Shown here in pieces: positions 9,772 through 17,836 of a stretch of 64,000 nt of DNA. The stretch comes from Bradyrhizobium japonicum USDA 6 (lineage in GTDB: Bacteria > Pseudomonadota > Alphaproteobacteria > Rhizobiales > Xanthobacteraceae), in the NCBI RefSeq assembly GCF_000284375.1, contig NC_017249.1, positions 8,425,001 to 8,489,000 of the forward strand. Direction: 5' to 3'. Under the pieces are notes generated by a model. That model did no database searches, was not told the DNA's origin, and saw nothing but the letters and a program-made list of their open reading frames with translations. A program made the position numbers and the translations under genes. Each line of letters opens with the position of its first letter. Positions within the stretch are counted from its first letter, which is position 1.

Positions 9772-10434
9772 CAGATGGCCGCCTCTGTGAATGCTTGGCG
9801 GTTGCCTGCACTTGCCTCGGCATTCCCGGCTATCTGTTGGATCTGGGGATCCGCCCTTCGTTCCAGCAATCCATACCGAAGATGCATAAATAGAAGCGCG
9901 GCCATCGAGGCGGTCCAAAAAATGATCAGAAACCAAGCTGCCCTGGCGAAGGCGGATAAGACCGCGAAGCCTGTGAGTATGAAGAGCCACTCCAAGGCAA
10001 CCCAATATGTGCCAAGCCTCCAATGCGCTTTCGATGTCGTGCTTGTCGACGAGCGGATGTTCGCTTCGGCTGGACGCGTATTTGTAGAACGTCGCTCTCA
10101 CGAGGGGATGGCGGTCGCGTTTGAGATTTGCCACCTGACGGGCCGACATCTGCGCACCCGACATGACAGCCAGAGGGAGAAGGATGTTAGCGCGGTCGAA
10201 CCTCGCCCTGATCTTAAATATGTCCGAAATCCGATCATGGAATCGGGTGACCCTGCTGAAGATGAGCACCAGCAAAGCAAGCGCGAAGCCGCCCACGTTC
10301 ACCTCAGGAGCTTTAATAGCCGTGGCGAATTCCTTGACGCCGGGCAGATGCTCAACTCGCAAGAAAAGACCGTTAATCCAAGGATCGTACCTCACCAGGA
10401 ACGAGCAGGCTAAGGTCAGCCAGAAATCCGCCAA
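9771..10434 (-). pseudogene. small membrane protein coupled to the methyltransferase, frameshifted
   Basis: The N-terminal part (MADFWLTLACSF) has a hydrophobic segment at residues 50-61 and a basic loop. Near 10014 the frame breaks: before it the sequence reads ESALEA, and in the next frame it continues as RLGTYWVALEWLF with two further membrane helices, ending at a TGA that shares its A with the methyltransferase ATG. The repaired protein would have about 220 residues and three membrane spans. I do not recognise the family. The shared stop/start shows that the two genes evolved as a unit. Confidence 0.5.
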
Positions 10435-10525
10435 AGCGTTCTTCTAGAGCATCTCAGAATAGTTCTTCGGCCCGAAGAAGGGCATCAGAACGCGAAGGAT
10501 CGAATCCATGCAGCCCCCGAGGTTG

Positions 10526-11050
10526 TTAAGACCGGTCCATAAACGGCTTGATTGAGTCAGAAAAGTAGCCGACGGTCAACGGATAAGGTGATGGCCGAAG
10601 GGAGGAAACACCCTCCCTCGGACGCTTCCCGAGTCGAGTAGCGATCCCATATTCAAGGCAAAAAGCGCGCATCTGATTTATGAGGCACGTCCGTTGCGAA
10701 ATCATCCTATCGCGAACACGATGCAGCGCTTGCAGGTCAATGTGTTCGGGCGACCGTATTTCGACGAAGCGCATTGTTGGTCGCGTCACTGCTTCCGCGA
10801 TCGCTGCGGCATCGATGATGTCACTTTTGTTGGACTTTACATAAGGCTTGACGAATTGAGCCGGAATAATGCGGACGGTATGCCCCATCGCGGCGATCTT
10901 GCGTGCCAACCATTGCGAGCTGGCCTTCCAATTGTAGATCGTCGCTTCGGAGACCCCGTGCTTGCGAGCTAGGTCGGCCGTCTTCGCCCCGGCCTCATGC
11001 GCCTTCGACACTGCGATAATCTGCTCTTCCGTGAACCTTGCTCGCTTCAT
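10526..11050 (-). pseudogene. chimeric transposase frame: IS3 OrfA head fused to IS110 body
   Basis: The first 42 residues (MKRARFTEEQIIAV to EATIYNWKAS) are an IS3-family OrfA helix-turn-helix. The rest, from about SQWLARKIAAMGH through KSNKSDIIDAAAIAEA and LQALHRVRDRM, is the N-terminal DEDD-type part of an IS110-family transposase. The two are joined in frame with no stop. The IS110 C-terminal Ser domain is missing. It is a product of IS-on-IS insertion or recombination, and activity is unlikely. Confidence 0.75.
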
Positions 11051-11104
11051 CTGTCCGTCCTTCTTCGGGGCGGACTCTGAATCCTTCTGGAGGAAATGCT
11101 CAGT

Positions 11105-11310
11105 GGCAGGTCACGCCAACGAAAAGAAGCGTTGGTTGCGCAGCCGCGCCAAAATCCATCGCTGCGCGACTTGCACCGCAACTTCGACCTTTGCCTTATC
11201 TTTTGGGCGCCGCGGCCGGGCTGCGAGATGGCCGTGCCGTAATGGCTTGCCATCTCGGCATAGGTTCGGTTGAGGCCGGGATCGTGGCGGTCGGGATGTG
11301 AGCGGCAAGC
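11105..11310 (-). pseudogene. IS21 istA fragment
   Basis: Two frames together encode [19 protein letters not shown] and [14 protein letters not shown] through RNQRFFS, nearly identical to the complete istA at 23038-24417. The fragment is in the opposite orientation to that element. A frameshift separates the two halves. No terminal repeats are visible. Confidence 0.75.
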
Positions 11311-11373
11311 CAAGGCCGTCAGTCAGCGTGGCTCATTGGCATAGCGCAGCTCACCTTACCGCCCGCGCGGACT

Positions 11374-12180
11374 TCACTTCGAAGTCACGGACCAGTTGTT
11401 GAAATTGAAGTTCTTTCCCCCCGGGGACGAGGTAATCTCGACGCCGTATTGGACGCTACCGACGTTTATGTCGCCAAAGTACCCCTTCGACTTGATCCAC
11501 TGCAGGATACTCTTGATGTCCACTGTCCCGCTGTTGGTCTTCGAAGTGCGCAGCAATGAGATGACCTTGTGACCATCGGAGCCTTCGCCTTCAAACACGT
11601 TCCAAGTCGCCCCGCCTACATTGACATTGCTGTAGACCGGAATCGCCGCACCGGAAGGGGCATAATGATATGAAATGGGCTTAACGTTGCCGCTCCCGTC
11701 CGAGTTTCCGGTGTAGTTTGTCCAGAGCATTATCTCATGTCGGTCTGAGCTGTCCCAGATATCGTAGGCGACATCCCAGGCGCCGCCAGTGGGAACTTCC
11801 TGATTGAAGCTCGAGCTCAGAGTGTTGATTGAGCTGAGCGGTTTCCCGATATTGAAAGCCACGTGCGGATAGCTCTTGATGCCAGGAGTATTGGGCTGGT
11901 TCGACCACACGCTCCACCGGTTGGCTGCACTCACCGAAATCGTCTGAGGCCCAGGGTGCGGGCCCCATACGTCGTTGTTCCAAGAGTAGCCATCGCGTGA
12001 AAAGCTTCCGTATGGAGCGCTCGAACGCCAAATCGGCGTCTGTGCCGACACAGGCCCGGCAGATGATAATGACCGGGCTTCATTCGCGGCCTGCCTAAAT
12101 AGATCATGATCCTCCTGTGTCCGGACGTAACCCGTTGGAGACCCTTGCGCGCCGGCACCGCTTATCCGATTGGAATCCAT
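11374..12180 (-). CDS. gunA2: GH12 endoglucanase, predicted type III secreted (GunA2-like)
   Basis: A 268-residue protein with a glycoside hydrolase family 12 fold. The nucleophile motif EIMLW is at Glu149 and the acid/base candidate is Glu248 in VQYGVEI. The N-terminus (MDSNRISGAG, then Ser/Gly/Ala-rich to residue 45) has no Sec signal peptide but resembles rhizobial type III secretion signals. A tts box lies 99 bases upstream. B. japonicum GunA2 is a known genistein-induced, type III secreted protein of this family, and I assign the symbol by that resemblance. It would cut beta-1,4-glucans of the plant wall. Confidence 0.8.
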   Translation of the reverse strand: MDSNRISGAGAQGSPTGYVRTQEDHDLFRQAANEARSLSSAGPVSAQTPIWRSSAPYGSFSRDGYSWNNDVWGPHPGPQTISVSAANRWSVWSNQPNTPGIKSYPHVAFNIGKPLSSINTLSSSFNQEVPTGGAWDVAYDIWDSSDRHEIMLWTNYTGNSDGSGNVKPISYHYAPSGAAIPVYSNVNVGGATWNVFEGEGSDGHKVISLLRTSKTNSGTVDIKSILQWIKSKGYFGDINVGSVQYGVEITSSPGGKNFNFNNWSVTSK

Positions 12181-12278
12181 AAAGCTCTCCTTTCTGATAA
12201 CAAAATCTCCTGCAGATCCACTAGCGGGCCCCCTAGTTCAGCATGGGCGGCATCGGCATCTAGAGACCGGGCTTGAAT

Positions 12279-12308
12279 GCTAGGAAGGTTGGCTTTCGAG
12301 AAGCTGAC
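12279..12308 (-). promoter_or_regulatory. tts box upstream of the GH12 gene
   Basis: Reading the minus strand from 12308: GTCAGCTTCTCGAAAGCC, then a CTAGC near its end. This matches the TtsI-binding consensus (GTCAGCTT-TCGAAAGCT). TtsI is the response regulator that turns on rhizobial type III genes after flavonoid/NodD induction. Confidence 0.85.
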
Positions 12309-12468
12309 GAGCTCGGGAAGAAGGGTGGACCCGCGCCCGGATTTGCCGTCTTTCGGATGACAGCAGCCTGGCTGAGACAGTGGCAACGATTGTCCGTCGT
12401 CAGACAATTTGAGACTGATCAGGCTTTTCGAGAAGGGAGGCTCTGGCTCATCAGGGGGCATCGTCAAC

Positions 12469-13179
12469 TTAATCGACCGCCGAGCCGAAGGAGGCGATTC
12501 TCAGAGGTCGAGAGTCGGCGATAGCGCTTGTCATGGAGATCTCGCGCCAAGTCGCAAAGGCTCGCTCGCGCGAAGCACGACGGAAGTCGGCGGTGGCGGC
12601 GCCGGGATAGGGGATGTGGAAAAGGTTCGCGACCTGATCGTGAACGGACAGAAACCGTTGAGCCTGACGGGACGATTTGAAGCGCGTCATGATCCGCTCG
12701 CGTCGCCGCGTCGGCTGATGAGAATTCTCGGCCCGATTGTTGAGAGCTTTGTGCTGGCGATGTTCGACGTGTAAGCCCATCTTCGCCCTCGCAGCGCCGT
12801 ACGAACGCAGCTTATCCGTGATCATAACGCGCGGCGGCGTGCCGGCGGATTTCAAGAGCTTCTTCATGAGCCGCTGCGCAACGCGCGAGTTTCTTCGGCG
12901 CTGGATCAAGACGTCAGGAACGAAGCCATTCTGGTCGACAGCGCGCCAGAGCCAATGTTGTTCGCCCGCGATCGAGATAACGACTTCGTCCAGATGCCAT
13001 TTGTCACCGCGAGGGGGAGTGCGCTGGCGGATCCGATCGGAGAACGGCTTGCCGAATTTCCGTCCCCACTGGCGCACGGTTTCATAGGTCACGCCAATGC
13101 CACGCGCCGCCAGCATTTCCTCGACCATCCGCAAGCTTAAGGGAAGCCGGAAATATAACCAAACGGGATAACTGATCAC
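12469..13179 (-). CDS. IS6-family transposase
   Basis: A 236-residue DDE transposase with the IS6/IS26 pattern: an N-terminal helix-turn-helix (VTYETVRQWGRKFG), the first Asp in WHLDEV, the second in ITDKLRSYGAA, and the Glu in RAENSHQPTRRRER. It looks intact up to AQRFLSVHDQVANLF; the last residues differ from the usual family end and may be read-through. The tts box and gunA2-like gene lie just beyond its downstream side. Confidence 0.85.
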   Translation of the reverse strand: MISYPVWLYFRLPLSLRMVEEMLAARGIGVTYETVRQWGRKFGKPFSDRIRQRTPPRGDKWHLDEVVISIAGEQHWLWRAVDQNGFVPDVLIQRRRNSRVAQRLMKKLLKSAGTPPRVMITDKLRSYGAARAKMGLHVEHRQHKALNNRAENSHQPTRRRERIMTRFKSSRQAQRFLSVHDQVANLFHIPYPGAATADFRRASRERAFATWREISMTSAIADSRPLRIASFGSAVD

Positions 13180-13262
13180 TTCCGGTGCGATGGCGGCGAT
13201 AAAGAGGGTCCCGGGCGGTCTGCCGGTCGTCTACCCCTCCGCCGCTCCAATTCGTTAATTTG

Positions 13263-13690
13263 ACGGTACCATTCAATGGACTGTCCCTGTCGAAGGTTGC
13301 GGCCGATCTTGCGGCGCACGCCGTCAACGGCTGGCCGCCGGAGGTCATCAACGATTTCGGCAATCTCGGCTTTGTCCGACCTGCTGGCATCGTGTTTCTC
13401 AGCAACTTATTCGCATGGATGAGCGCTCATCAAACCAAAATCACGCTCACCAACCTCAGGGGCAAACGCCGTCAGGTTTCTGGACGACTCCCTGTTCTTC
13501 GAGCAGCATTGCGGCGCAAAGTTTCGCCCGGATGCCTCACCACGGTCGACAACGCGACCACTGATGAGGATCGCTCATCAGCGATTGCCATGGCTGGCTG
13601 GAACACAACCTTGCTCCTTGGCTGGCTGCGCGCCTGTCGATCTCTCCCGCGAGCGGCGTGTACAACCGGCCGGTAGCCGCCATGCCCATC
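13263..13690 (+). pseudogene. decayed STAS/ATP-binding regulatory protein
   Basis: Pieces in three frames add up to one protein. The first frame reads PEVINDFGNLGFVRPAG and [18 protein letters not shown]; the second reads [16 protein letters not shown] from about 13470; the third reads [15 protein letters not shown] from about 13597. This combination matches conserved ATP-binding (anti-sigma-like) proteins found widely in proteobacteria. At least two frameshifts are needed. The C-terminal ATPase part is absent. Confidence 0.45.
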
Positions 13691-13698
13691 TGATCGCG

Positions 13699-13917
13699 GG
13701 CATCTGGACCGGGTTCAAGGGCGACCGGGGCACCAAGTCCAAGCCGGCCCCCGGCCCTCACCTCGTTTATGGCTTCCTGACGACCGATGAGGAGCGCGAC
13801 GTATGGATGCGCGCGCCGCGGGATGAAGCAAAGGCATTGCAGCGGCCGTTGCCGGATGATGCGCTGAAGATCGTGATGCGCGGCGCGGATAAGGAAGATC
13901 AGCCAACAGCAGGGTAG
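13699..13917 (+). pseudogene. C-terminal relic of an SRAP (YedK/HMCES-type) protein
   Basis: [20 protein letters not shown] and later [15 protein letters not shown] and [16 protein letters not shown] are the tail of SOS response-associated peptidases, which crosslink to abasic sites in DNA. About twenty residues that normally lie between the two segments, including the IHPKAMP signature, are deleted in frame. The catalytic N-terminal Cys is not present. Confidence 0.6.
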
Positions 13918-14466
13918 CGATGCTTTAGCGCCGCAATCGGTATGGTGTTATGGGGACAAGAGGTCTGATGTTGTTCAAATCGCCAACAACGGCCGTGCTC
14001 ATCATCAGCGCACGCCGATGGCCGAAGCGTTGCATTTCTGCAGGGCGCGGCGTTCGGCATTGCTGCGAACTGCCCGAAACTTCATCTGTATACGAAAGCA
14101 ATCGCTCAATCGAAAAACGGTATCCGAGGAGTTCGCCAAGGCAACGCAAAGGAATTTGCAGAGGGCGCGTTTCTGTTCCACGAATTGCTAACTGGCGGAA
14201 AAGGAGACGAATGTGATGGCGGCTCGTGCACCTGCGATAACGTATGCGGCCTTCGCCCCGGTACATGCTACTTCGTGATTGAACCGTCGGAGGTAAAGCC
14301 CTGAGTCCGCAATGCTTTAAGGCAGCACCTTGACGAGATTGGCCCGCTTGCGTGCAGCCAGCTCGACAGCAGCATCGCGCGCCGCTTTGAATGTCATCAC
14401 TTCCGCTGGCGCGTGCTCATGATCCTTCTCGATCATGGATGAAGCCGCCAAGGAAGCTCGATCTTA
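13918..14466. other. region without a confident gene
   Basis: About 550 bases with only tiny frames. On the minus strand, 14317-14436 encodes a plausible 39-residue peptide (MIEKDHEHAP to LVKVLP) with good codon use. On the plus strand, a 20-codon frame starts at 14216 behind a strong GGAGA site and stops at once. Neither is recognised. The region looks like fused gene ends between the SRAP relic and the tts box. Confidence 0.3.
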
Positions 14467-14496
14467 GTCAGCTTTTCGCAAGCTGCTCCTGCTAGC
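14467..14496 (+). promoter_or_regulatory. tts box before a small predicted secreted protein
   Basis: Reads GTCAGCTTTTCGCAAGCTGC and ends CTAGC, a close match to the TtsI-binding consensus with one change in the TCGAAAG core. The downstream ATG lies 50 bases away, a normal distance for tts-box promoters. Confidence 0.8.
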
Positions 14497-14545
14497 ATGA
14501 AGAGGATAGGTCATCTAGGCGACGCCGCTATCCGGGTGTTACGAC

Positions 14546-14749
14546 ATGAACGCAGACGCAGCCGATATCAATGCAACAGCGTCGCAGGTTGGCGCCCCCT
14601 CCGACACCGCCGAGAACGGCGGCGATGACACGCGTGCAGCGCTACTGCGCCGAGCATTCGAAAAGGCTCTCGTTTCCGTCGCGACGCAAGTCATAAGCGA
14701 TTCGCAGTCGGATATGGATGAGGCCATGAGCGAGCTTGATGATGGATGA
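14546..14749 (+). CDS. 67-residue acidic protein under a tts box
   Basis: Not a family I recognise with certainty. MNADAADINATAS opens a Ser/Thr/Ala-rich N-terminus without hydrophobic signal, followed by a helical segment (RRAFEKALVSVATQVI) and an acidic end (MDEAMSELDDG). Size, composition and the tts box 50 bases upstream fit a type III secreted or apparatus protein (Nop class). It is the only open frame following that box. A hairpin without a T tract follows at 14804. Confidence 0.55.
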   Translation: MNADAADINATASQVGAPSDTAENGGDDTRAALLRRAFEKALVSVATQVISDSQSDMDEAMSELDDG

Positions 14750-14803
14750 GCCGATGGTCGGCGCCAGATAGCGATACGGCCGCCTGGTGATTGAATCGAA
14801 GAC

Positions 14804-14824
14804 GTGCCAAGTGAGACTTGGCAC
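14804..14824. terminator. perfect hairpin downstream of the small tts-box gene
   Basis: A nine-base perfect stem, GTGCCAAGT and ACTTGGCAC, closes a three-base loop 55 bases after the stop codon of the small gene. No T tract follows, so rho-independent termination is only possible; it may protect the transcript end. Confidence 0.4.
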
Positions 14825-14829
14825 ACGCC

Positions 14830-15411
14830 AGCAGTTAGATGCGCATTCTATGATCTTTCAGGTCCGCTGCGAACTGCTCCGCGAATCCGAATGCACCTGG
14901 ATCTTTTTGGCAGCGGGCTGCTGCGACGTCCCTTTGGCGTCCCCAACAGCAGACTTTGACGGAAATGGTGATGCTCAAAGCCATGGCGCCTCCGGCTTCG
15001 TGAGAGGATGATGGATGTTCTGGGAGCGCAAGGGTTCACGCCCGGCTTGGTAGGCTAAAGACAGGCAGGGCTCAACGCGAAACAGTGGCTTATGCTTTTG
15101 AGCCGAGGGTAGATCGCGCCGCCGAGGCCGTCCCCAATCCAATCTACGATCTTGGCCGGGATTTTCGCTGCGACGCCTGCATCTGCAGGACGTTGACGTG
15201 CAGACAGACCTGAGAGCACCGTTCCCGTGCAGCGCCTCCATCGCCGGCAACGCGCCGCAGCAATTCTAGCCGGGTAGCCGGGTCTGGAGGCCCTCCGCCC
15301 GTTTGTCGGCGCCAAGGCTGCGATTGCCAAGACAATCTGGCTGTTACCGTCGATCCTAAATCGATAGATCGCCAAGCTGCCCTTCTCGCGGCCGTTTGGC
15401 GAAAATGAAAG
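14830..15411. other. region without a confident gene
   Basis: Open frames exist on both strands here (up to 126 codons on the minus strand just beyond the end of nopE), but none shows a motif, a clear ribosome binding site or convincing codon use. I see no repeat or RNA signal in it. Confidence 0.4.
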
Positions 15412-15429
15412 GCGGGCGCTAGCGCCCGC
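15412..15429 (-). terminator. terminator of the nopE-like gene
   Basis: A GC-only perfect palindrome, GCGGGCGCTAGCGCCCGC, 35 bases after the nopE-like stop codon. Reading the minus strand it is followed by CTTTCATTTTC, a moderate T-rich tail as expected for an intrinsic terminator. Confidence 0.65.
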
Positions 15430-15463
15430 TTCCACGAGTTTCCGACATCCCCGGGATCAGGCC

Positions 15464-17002
15464 TCATGCCGGCTGTGCATCGCGACCGAAAATGCGCCGG
15501 AACATGGCCTCGCGCATCATCGTCTTGAAATCCGGCGGCGCATCCGGGTTCTCATTGTGGTTGATCACCGACTGCGTCACCTTGCGTCCGGAGTTGTCAA
15601 CCCACCCCTGATTTGTCTCATGGATTGTCTGAGCTCCATCGGACGTCAGCTGATCAAGCGTTCGCCCAGCATTAGACTGCGTGACCTTCAGATTGTTTTT
15701 CCCATCCTTGTCGTCGCCGAGTCCCTCCACAACCATGGCATTGTCGCCGTTGGTGATGGTGAGCTTCGAGGAGATGGTTTTTCCCTTGCCATAATCGACC
15801 GTGTCCACCGTAATCTTCGTGCCGTCGTCGAGCTGGAAGGTCATACCTTTCTTGAAGTCGAAATCGTCCTTGCCGTCGCCATTAGCATCGACGTGAGGAT
15901 CGCCGTGGATCCTCGAGACATGGCCGGTCTGGTTGTTCCTAACGGTCCAGGTGCCGTCCTTCTCATCGGCTGTGATCGTATACTTATCACCAAGGTTGAT
16001 CGTCGCCTTGCCGTCCTTGACCTCGTGCGACCACACTGGCGCTGGCTGAGATGACGGCGCTGGCGTCTGAGCGACGGCAAACGGAACCATCGCAAGAGGC
16101 GGCGGTGGAGGAGGAACGAAGAACACGGGTGTTGCACTGGCAGGCGTTGCGCTTGCAGACTGGTAGTTGCCCGGCGCGCGACCCTGTTCGCCGGCATCGA
16201 TACTCGCCTGATTCACCACGCCGCCGGCGCCATCGACCCAGCCTTGGCCGCTCTCATGGATCGTCTGGGCACCATCGGGTGTCAGCTCATCAAGAGTCAT
16301 GCCAGCGTTGGACTGAGTCACCCTCAGATTGTTTTTGCCATCCTTGTCGTCGCCGAGCCCCTCCACAACCATCGCGTTGTGGCCGTTCGTAATGGTCAGC
16401 CTTGAGGAGATGGTCTCACCATTACCGTAGTCGACATTATTGACGGTAATCTTGGTCCCATCGTCGAGCTGGAAGGTCATATCTTTCTTGAAGTCGAAGT
16501 CATCCTTGCCGTCCCCGTTAGCGTCAACATGGGGATCGCCATGGATCTTCGTGACATGGCCGGTCTGGTTGTTGCGGACGGTCCAGGTGCCATCCTTCTC
16601 ATTGGCTGTGATCGTATATTTGTCGCCGAGGTTGATCGTGGCCTTGCCATCCTTGACCTCATGCGTCCATACCGGATCGACGGAAGGCTCCGAACCCGAA
16701 CTTTGCTGGCTCAACAGCATGAAAGGAGGAGGCGGAGCCATCATGTACACGGGAGCAGCCACGACTGGAGTGACGACCGCCGGAGCCACGACAGCGGTTG
16801 TGACGCCACCTGCAGGAACGACCACCGGAGCGACAACGACGGCAGCGCCTGCCGGCAGGTACTGGTAGGCACCCGGCGTGACATACTGTCCCAACAGTGT
16901 GCTGAAAGCTGGGCTGGCAACCACCCCCTCTGACCCCACCCCATTCACCGTCGAATCGAGTGCGCCGACCACGGGGAGACCGGCCACGGGAAGATACGCC
17001 AT
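15464..17002 (-). CDS. nopE1: NopE-type type III secreted autocleaving protein
   Basis: 512 residues with two copies of the DUF1521 (metal-ion-inducible autocleavage) domain, about residues 110-265 and 322-480, linked by a Pro-rich spacer (near 295-320). Each copy carries the self-cleavage motif HGDPH (Asp-Pro at 156-157 and 368-369) next to an EF-hand-like DANGDGKDDFDF calcium site. NopE1 and NopE2 of B. japonicum are type III effectors that cleave themselves at this motif when calcium is present. The N-terminus is Ala/Val/Pro-rich with no cleavable signal. A tts box lies 213 bases upstream and an intrinsic terminator follows. The choice between E1 and E2 rests on length and is tentative. 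Confidence 0.9.
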   Translation of the reverse strand: MAYLPVAGLPVVGALDSTVNGVGSEGVVASPAFSTLLGQYVTPGAYQYLPAGAAVVVAPVVVPAGGVTTAVVAPAVVTPVVAAPVYMMAPPPPFMLLSQQSSGSEPSVDPVWTHEVKDGKATINLGDKYTITANEKDGTWTVRNNQTGHVTKIHGDPHVDANGDGKDDFDFKKDMTFQLDDGTKITVNNVDYGNGETISSRLTITNGHNAMVVEGLGDDKDGKNNLRVTQSNAGMTLDELTPDGAQTIHESGQGWVDGAGGVVNQASIDAGEQGRAPGNYQSASATPASATPVFFVPPPPPPLAMVPFAVAQTPAPSSQPAPVWSHEVKDGKATINLGDKYTITADEKDGTWTVRNNQTGHVSRIHGDPHVDANGDGKDDFDFKKGMTFQLDDGTKITVDTVDYGKGKTISSKLTITNGDNAMVVEGLGDDKDGKNNLKVTQSNAGRTLDQLTSDGAQTIHETNQGWVDNSGRKVTQSVINHNENPDAPPDFKTMMREAMFRRIFGRDAQPA

Positions 17003-17214
17003 TTAGTTCACTCCTGATTGCATCGAAGAAAGCGGTAAAACTGCGAGCGTTATGCGCACATCAACAGGAAGCATTTCAGGCCGCACCCTTGGCCCGATGG
17101 TGAGCGAATGAATGCCTCTCGCCACCAGCCCCGGCAGCCTCGATGAGCCCCCTCTCTCATCACCTTCGCAGCGGCTCGGCGCGAGCATATCGCGCCCATC
17201 GAACTCGCAGGGAC

Positions 17215-17244
17215 TCTACCTGCAGCACCTGTCGAAAAGCTGAC
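17215..17244 (-). promoter_or_regulatory. tts box upstream of the nopE-like gene
   Basis: Reading the minus strand from 17244: GTCAGCTTTTCGACAGGTGC. The GTCAGCTT half is perfect and the TCGA core is kept, with AAAG changed to ACAG. It lies 213 bases before the nopE-like start. Confidence 0.75.
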
Positions 17245-17836
17245 GACAATGAACCACCGACTGAGCATCGCAACCCTCGTAGCATCCGAGGGGTGCGGAT
17301 CGCATGGTTGCTCGCGGCGGCCGGCCGTCACGACGGACCATCTCAGGCAACTATCGACGCCCGCCGATCACATGTGATACGTCGCTTCGTTAACATCGAT
17401 CGACTGTCCGATGTCGGCTGCGCCGATCGGTCCTGTTGCATGCGAGATTCACGCCGCTTGCTCTTGATGCAACAATCATCGGGACCGAGAGGCATATCAT
17501 TCTGTCGATAAGTGACGCGGTCGCCGCAATTCCGCCAGTCACTCCAGCGGATCTGGGAAGCAGCATTCCAACCGCTCCGGCCACGCCGCTATTGCCGCCA
17601 GCGGCGATCCGAAGATTCCGGACGCGATCTGTGGGGATACCGGCGATCACACCAACAGCCTCTACAGCATCAGCGCGCGGCCCTAACCAGGCTACCGCCC
17701 CACGCCATGAGTCTCCAAAGACTTCAGATTGGATGACTCAGCGCTGATCGACAAACGCCACAGCCAACCTGTTGGCCGATCGATCCAAGTGCGCGCCTGA
17801 CCGCGCACGTAGGTCAGAATTTCGCTGCTAGCCTCA
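17245..17836. other. region without a confident gene
   Basis: Nearly 600 bases between the nopE tts box and the IS701 element. A plus-strand frame of 103 codons at 17436-17747 (Pro/Ala/Thr-rich) and a minus-strand frame of 86 codons overlap each other; neither has a recognisable motif. Possibly the remains of another effector gene. Confidence 0.35.
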
